From: Paramacrobiotus richtersi
Lineage: Eukaryota; Tardigrada; Eutardigrada; Parachela; Macrobiotidae
Length of the DNA stretch: 64,000 bases
Direction of reading: 5' to 3'
Assembly: GCA_034698045.1 (NCBI GenBank)
Contig: JAQGAU010000007.1
Coordinates: 1-64,000, forward strand
The notes beneath the pieces are model-generated. The model worked only from the letters and a program-made list of their open reading frames with translations, searched no databases and was not told the origin of the DNA. Shown piece after piece: positions 58,333 to 64,000 of the stretch (the stretch's first letter is position 1; each line of letters starts with the position of its first letter). Both the position numbers and the translations under genes were made by a program.

Positions 58333-59473
58333 TCACTGGCACGCACCAAAACAAGTGGTGTTAGAGGAAAACTGATTCCCCGCTTCATAGTTGTCTTTTG
58401 TCAAAGTCTTTGCGCAGTCCACTGATGCCACGTACGAGTCAAATCCAAACGCATCGACGTATTCGGACATATAACTTCCGATGACTGCCATTGTGCCCTT
58501 CTGCTTAAAGTACTCCAAGAATTCCGGCTTCGATTTGAGGAAATTCCTGAACCAGGCAAACGAGCAGTCGCAGTGGATACGATGGACCTTGGCGAGATCC
58601 GTATCGTTCCACCTTCCAGGGAAACGCTCAAGTCCCTTCAAATAGTCATCTATCTGGTTAAAAACATACCATAAGCCTTTGTCCACTGACAAGCTGCTGA
58701 TGTGCGGCAAATCTGTGAATGTATATGGCTCCATGTCCATAATGGTGGTCATGAAAAAAACTATCAGCCTCACATTGGGAATCCTATTGAAATCACGTCT
58801 CTTGATGGACAAATTCTTCCCTTTTTCGATATGAAGAGCAACCAAACTGGGCAATATTCCAATGTCATATATTTTCGATGTGACTTTGGTACTTGCAACA
58901 GCTTGAATCTTGATATCGATGACCTGACCGCGCACTGGCTCAAACACATCCGAATGGACTGGATCTTTTATGTCGCTTCGTTCCGCAAGCTTCATGATTA
59001 ACGCTCTTTTCGGACTGATTATGCTGAATTTGGTGGTATAAGCTCGCAAGAAGGACCGCCATCCTCCACCGCACTCTAATTCAAAGTATGTTTTGTAAAA
59101 CGGAGAAATTCGTGCTAAATCCGTTCTCCCATGTCGTTGCACATCACAGTAATCGGACTCAATGGGCGAACAGGGAACTTTATCATACGCCATGCACTCA
59201 TGTAATGTCAAATACTCCGTGCGAAATGGGTACGAGACGTCGGGAATTACCTCCACTTTGTTATCGGCTGGAGGTCCGCTGCAGTCGGTCTCCAGTTTCG
59301 GATACAGTGTAAAGGGTTCTATGTAGACACCTGATAGGTAAACCAAACAAAATTAGTGATAATGTTTTAGCAATGTTTGATAATTTCCCAATGCGCTGAA
59401 TTGTGGTATGCATACCGCGAACGCCGTTGGCTAGTAGGTTGAATGCGATTATAATCAGTGGGGCCAACATCAT
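58333..59473 (-). CDS. Secreted LRR family, copy O (intact)
   Basis: Exon 1 (59416-59473) has two ATGs in a row; the first gives the usual 58 bases. It reads M-M-L-A-P-L-I-I-I-A-F-N-L-L-A-N-G-V-R. Exon 2 (58333-59330) follows CTATCAG. All blocks are complete, with the loop N-Q-I-D-D-Y-L-K-G-L-E-R-F-P-G as in copy L. It ends N-T-T-C-F-G-A-C-Q. No GATA-type element could be found upstream, so its promoter may differ. Confidence 0.87.
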
Positions 59474-60170
59474 CCTTCCAGCGTTAAAACCTGGGATCTC
59501 TTGGTGATTGGACTGCACCGATCAGTAAATCATACAACGTCTGATATTCAAGAAATACGACTGCTGTGGAACCCCGCGACTCGTTCTGCGATGGTACAGT
59601 TGATGTGCAGTAATTCGCTACAGGCATCAAGCCCTGTTTACGACTGCCCACTTTCTATGTTTTTCCCGCCTATATCAATTACCGGAAATTCCGGAATGTT
59701 GGTATGCAGCACAGTGTACTTCTGTTACCTGTATGCTGTGCAGCTGCCGGAATGACGGATGTGTTTTTTGATCTGTTTATTAATGGCTCCGTGCGTATCA
59801 TTGAAATTATGGAAACAAATTCATGCTTTACATTTGTCTGAAAACTTAGCCCATTGTATAAAAACATTTTTTACGATAATACGCTGGCAATAACGCTAAC
59901 GTCGACAACAATAGTATACCGAAAATCCTTCTGATAAAGGTAACGATTGCATAGTTTTCTCGGTCATTTTTATTTCAATTTTGTTAAAAAGTGCCATTTT
60001 TTTACATGGTTAGACGCATCAGCTCTGTAAAATATCGACCATTACATTCGGTCAGCACAACATGCGATCAATCGAAAGGAAAGTATTGGCCGAAACTCGA
60101 TCCAGGAAACATGGGAAAGAACCAACAAAAAAAGAGAATAAAACTCTTATCCGCGACCCACTGTGACCAC
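59474..60170. other. Gap: end of the array
   Basis: Right border of the secreted LRR array. No promoter element and no gene is seen. Confidence 0.45.
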
Positions 60171-60176
60171 GCCCCA

Positions 60177-62041
60177 TCACTTTTTGCCCTTGCCATCGCC
60201 AGCCGCCGGGATCTTCACGCCGGGATCGTCCTTTTTCATGCTGGGTGTCGCCTCCACTTTCGTGACACGGGCCGCTTCTTTCACTGTCAACCAGCAAAAA
60301 AAAAACCGCGGTTTTATGATTCATTTCAAATTTAGTCACCGAAAGTGATTTAATCTGCAGGGTAATTCACTGTTAATCATCATTGTTTCTTCTATTATGA
60401 AATTTCATCCATCTGTTTTATGTGTTACTAATTTTGTAGTCACCTACGATTCATCACTGCTGTTTCTTTCTTTGTCCACATTTCAGTGTTAGTCACAGTT
60501 TTATATTGCTTCAACTGTTTCTAGTTGAATTTAATTATTCACTTTAAAGTTTTCCGTAACGACAATCACTCTACATAAATTCAACAATATCCATTAAAAT
60601 CTAATTCCTTAAATTCGTATTTTAAATTATTTTTCGAATTAATCTGTAAAAAAATAAATCACATGTAGGTTTCTTAAATGTGTCATGCTGGTACGGAAAG
60701 ACAACCTATTATTCCTTCAAAATTATTAACATTTTCTATACGAGTTATACCGCAGCATGATTTAAAAAAAATTAAATCTGAAGATTTCACACTTGATACA
60801 GGTGATTTGCGTCTGATCGGTGTTTATTTTAAAAGTAAAAGCGTAAGTGTTAAACAAACAACACATCGTGGCGCACGACAGGCATACAAATTTCCAACGC
60901 GACATTATATTGACAGTAGACGACTCACGTTTGGTTTCCGCTTCACGACGTTTCGCCGCTTGTTCCCGTTCCTGACGGATAATGGCCAGACGAGCCAAAT
61001 CAGCGCGAGCCTGTTCAGTTTTGCCTTCAGCTCGCAGTTTCTCCGCCAATTGTTTGTTCTTCTCCTTGTCAATCTCCTCACTGCAATTAGCACAAAATAA
61101 TGATGAATAAAATTATTAAATAGAATAGGAAGAAAAAAAAACAGGAATAACCGAGCATTATCTGGCAAATTTCGATGCATAATTTTTATTAAATAATTTC
61201 AATTTTGAATACAAGACGAAAACATGCGGAAAGCAACTTGAACTGACCGTTCACGACGACTTAATTGGGGCGCTGCGGTTTCCAGTGTTATCTCGGAAAT
61301 TTTCTGTGACTTGGCGACGACACGATTGGGATTCTCAATCTCAATGAGGCCTTCCACTCCCTTGGCTTTCTGCGAAATAAACAAGAATTAAATGACTCAA
61401 AACCAGAGAAAAATCAATCAGGCGCTTATGCCCAAGTTCTCTGTAGCGCGCATGCTAAAGCATCGACTTTCACAGGGAAATGCGACGCTATCACACAACC
61501 ACTGCTTAAAGCCTCAAAATGCAGTAACGTGAGTAAACACGCATCATCTCACGATCCTACTACCCAAAAATCTCTCGAAATATTCGAAATTTGAAGTATT
61601 ACCTCTTCTGCGTCGTCAGAATCGGATGAACTGCCGGATTCGCTGCTCTCGGAGGAAGATTCCTCTCCCTCTTTCTTATCTTCCCGATCCTGCCAAAGGA
61701 AAAATTATTGTACCAAGGGCGAAAACCAATGAATTATTAGTTTGGCACTATGAAAAATCAACATACAGCTTTTCCGGATAGTCGTTCCTCTTCCAGACGG
61801 GCCGCCTCAGCAGCCAGTTCCTCTGGAGAGGTGAAATGGCGCATACGTCCCTTTTGAGTGCTCTTTTTCGCTCCTCGCTGGGCCTTGACAACAGCTGGCG
61901 GTTTCGGTCCTTCGCGTGCACCTACATTCGCGGGGACCATGAATGTATGCTAATGTTCATCAGGAACATGAATATGTTGAACTAGTAATAGATGCGGATC
62001 ACCGACAAAATTACACGGAAAATTGTAGTACCTTTAGGCAT
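60177..62041 (-). CDS. PDAP1: 28 kDa heat- and acid-stable phosphoprotein (PDAP1), six exons
   Basis: Exons are 62032-62041, 61767-61921, 61603-61689, 61248-61369, 60929-61080 and 60177-60283. Phases match at every border, for 210 residues (about 180 in vertebrates). The first exon has only ten coding bases (M-P-K-). Exon 2 has the conserved basic stretch [12 protein letters not shown]. Exon 3 is the acidic serine cluster. Exon 4 has [15 protein letters not shown]. Exon 5 has [17 protein letters not shown]. The last exon adds a lysine-rich tail ending G-D-G-K-G-K-K. One donor (GTCAGT, exon 4) is non-consensus. The protein is a conserved phosphoprotein reported to bind PDGF and RNA. Confidence 0.93.
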
Positions 62042-63010
62042 TATGAGTTTACGATACACTGAGAAAAACTCGGAGCAGATGAAAAGAGGTTACGGTAGTG
62101 TATTCGAGGATCACAATAATCTGATCAAAATCAACGAACTTCAGACGGTAATAAAATGAAAACCCTTTTCCAGGAGTAAGCAATTAGTGCCACAGAAAAA
62201 TCAATTAAATTTTGACTGGGAACCTTGAAATGGCAACAAACCAAGGTTTGTGCGTGAGTCACACTTCCGCAACTTCTGTTAGAGATGTGGATTCCATGGA
62301 CAGGAATTCCATTTACACTGTACAACATTAAATGGGGCACTAAATGATTCCGCTAATATTTGCAGATTTCGTAGTGTAGTGACTCTTGTTCAGTAATCTG
62401 GTTCACGGTCCGAAAATGTTAAAATTAGGCCGCCTAATTAATAAAACCATGATACTTTCGCCCCTCTTTTTGTTAATCGATCCTAATTTCAGATTTTGCA
62501 GATTCCCAATGGTGAATGTTGCCAGTTGTAAATACCGTTGTAAAAAATACCGGAAGCATACATAACGGAAACGGAGAAGAAACCAACAAAAATAAATTGA
62601 TTTTTTTCAGATTTACCAAAATCACACGCATACTAAAAATACATACTTCTAGAAGTAGCTGATTTTGCATCAAAGTTATTCATTCATTTCCAAACTTTTT
62701 TTATAAACACAAAATTTGAGATATAAACCGAAGGCACACATGATCGTTTTCACCGAAACAACCGACCGAGAAAAAAAAACATCTACCAAAAAGGGCTCAT
62801 ATAAATCTGGCATCAGCATGAGTACAAAAAAAGCAGTATAAATGGACAGCCAGTACAAAAAGAAATGCAGACAAAAGGAAAAAAATCCATCCTTCACACA
62901 TTGAGCATCCGACTATACACAACAACAAAACGAGAGTGCAGAGAGAGAGAAGAAAAAAATACCATCAAAAACTCCTTTGGTCCAGTGTGGCACATCAACA
63001 AAGTACAAAA
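62042..63010. other. Gap between PDAP1 and RALGPS
   Basis: AT-rich intergenic DNA with no gene. It holds the 3' untranslated region of RALGPS and the upstream region of PDAP1, which share orientation. Confidence 0.5.
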
Positions 63011-63017
63011 CAACCTT

Positions 63018-63539
63018 TCACGCATCAAACGTGATCAAATTGGTCTCCACATCCGTCTTCCCAATGGCCCCACGCAGATACTTGACCCACTCCCGGCACT
63101 CGGTCACCGTGCGGGTCCGAAACTTGAACACACACCCATTATCCGGTGAGCGCAGTGTAAACTCAAACTCTCCGTTCTTCCGCTTCGTCTTCCCGTCCCC
63201 GTCGTTACCCTCCTTCCGAATAACCAACCGCCATTCGGATAACGTGTGGACACTACTCGGCACGTTCTGGAAGTGGGTGCGCTCGTTAAAACGCAGTCCG
63301 TGTTTGGGTTTGAAGGTGATGAGGTGCCCGCCCCACACGGCCATCCAGTAGCGTTTCCAGCGGGGGAGAAAGAGGAAATTGCCCTCTTTCAGGATGGTCT
63401 TCCGCTCGATGATGGACTGGAAGGTGAAGTAGTGCTGGAGAGAACCGAGGGTGGTCAGGGAGCTTGAGTAGGAGGTGCTCGAGTCGGTTAGGCTCAACCG
63501 GAAGGAGTTTTGGGCGGACGACTCATCCAGGGGTGAATC
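63018..63539 (-). CDS. Ral GEF with PH domain (RALGPS), last exon
   Basis: The exon starts at acceptor TTTCTAACAG in phase 0 and ends F-D-A-stop, encoding 173 residues. After a serine-rich start (S-L-T-D-S-S-T-S-Y-S-S-S) comes a PH domain: R-K-T-I-L-K-E-G-N-F-L, R-W-K-R-Y-W-M-A-V-W-G-G, F-T-L-R-S-P-D-N-G-C-V-F-K-F and W-V-K-Y-L-R-G-A-I. The end V-E-T-N-L-I-T-F-D matches the last residues of vertebrate RalGPS1/2 (V-P-A-N-L-M-S-F-E). The family activates Ral GTPases, with the PH domain binding membranes. The catalytic CDC25-type exons must lie right of the window. Confidence 0.85.
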   Translation of the reverse strand, partial: DSPLDESSAQNSFRLSLTDSSTSYSSSLTTLGSLQHYFTFQSIIERKTILKEGNFLFLPRWKRYWMAVWGGHLITFKPKHGLRFNERTHFQNVPSSVHTLSEWRLVIRKEGNDGDGKTKRKNGEFEFTLRSPDNGCVFKFRTRTVTECREWVKYLRGAIGKTDVETNLITFDA

Positions 63540-64000
63540 CTGTTAGAAACAGGTTCAACGGTTACCATGTGCTCGTATTTTCGTTGTATAGTGATTGAGA
63601 ATCTTTCTAGATCACTGATAGTTCCATACAGTGCCGAAACATTTTTTACTCAAGCAAAACACTGCTCTAATATATTACAGCCTGGCATCACACATTGTAA
63701 CGATGTCGACAAGTATTACCCGATTTCGTAGTATAGTGGCTATACGCCCACGCATCTGGCTCCATGCTTAAACTAGAAATACTTAAATCGAAGTAACCAC
63801 GATAATTTCCTTCCTTTTTCGTTTTCTTATCGATTACACTGGTGTATGTACGTTCAACATTCTTGCCATTGTGGGTAACCATTGTTGAGAAACAACGAAA
63901 CATTTCGGTTACGCAAAATAATGCAGTTTCAATTTTGAAACCAAGATACTGTAACCCCTTTTCTGAAATCACGTAAGAAGTAAAATAATAATAAAAACCA
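63540..64000. other. RALGPS intron (part)
   Basis: No exon is recognised. An open frame at 63688-63972 on the minus strand has no family signature or splice support. Confidence 0.5.

Noticed and set aside
63688-63972. Minus-strand frame upstream of the RALGPS exon
   Set aside because: No RalGEF or PH signature and no matching splice borders; treated as intron.

Overview
This window is animal (invertebrate) nuclear DNA. Genes are split by short introns (about 45 to 900 bases) with clear GT..AG borders. Recognisable metazoan genes are RIBC2 (a ciliary doublet microtubule protein), PDAP1, the C-terminal PH-domain exon of RALGPS, the last exon of a receptor-type guanylate cyclase, and a two-Ig-domain IMP-L2-like factor. 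RIBC2 implies motile cilia or flagellated sperm. As far as I know nematodes lack RIBC2, which argues against a nematode. A panarthropod or tardigrade is a reasonable guess, but the sequence does not settle it.

Most of the window is one expanded gene family of 15 copies, 14 on the minus strand and one inverted. Each copy has exon 1 (usually 58 bases, a signal peptide), a phase-1 intron of about 70 to 100 bases, and exon 2 (about 1 kb). The protein is about 350 residues and secreted. Its central part reads as leucine-rich repeats, followed by a length-variable loop and an LRRCT-type cap (H-C-D-C-x-F-A-W-Y/F-R-N-F-L). Nine copies look intact (exon 2 near 6.9, 9.7, 36.9, 38.8, 43.6, 46.2, 48.0, 55.2 and 58.3 kb). 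Six are broken (near 0.7, 25.0, 28.5, 33.9, 41.3 and 52.4 kb). Most copies carry a 26-base element 170 to 275 bases upstream of the start codon, with GATA-type sites facing each other at its ends around a GC-rich core. I know of no description of this promoter and family combination, and it is the best candidate here for an undescribed system.

Layout: 1-11 kb, guanylate cyclase 3' end present twice (about 5.06 kb apart), each followed by a family member, plus a third member and a probable solo LTR. 11.7-13.2 kb, IMP-L2-like gene. 15.5 kb, small eight-cysteine secreted protein. 16-17 kb, unrecognised gene. 18.3-20.9 kb, RIBC2. 21.7-22.9 kb, secreted peptide precursor, with decayed copies at 25.5-26.1 and 54.2 kb. 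24-60 kb, the main secreted LRR array, interrupted at 30.6-33.0 kb by two tandem multi-pass membrane paralogues. 60.2-62.0 kb, PDAP1. 63.0-63.5 kb, last exon of RALGPS.

The array shows birth-and-death evolution. Flanks are shared between copies, relics of unrelated exons were carried along, one copy was inverted, one promoter is orphaned, and three copies fail by in-frame stops. All calls come from reading the sequence and from family knowledge; no search was run.
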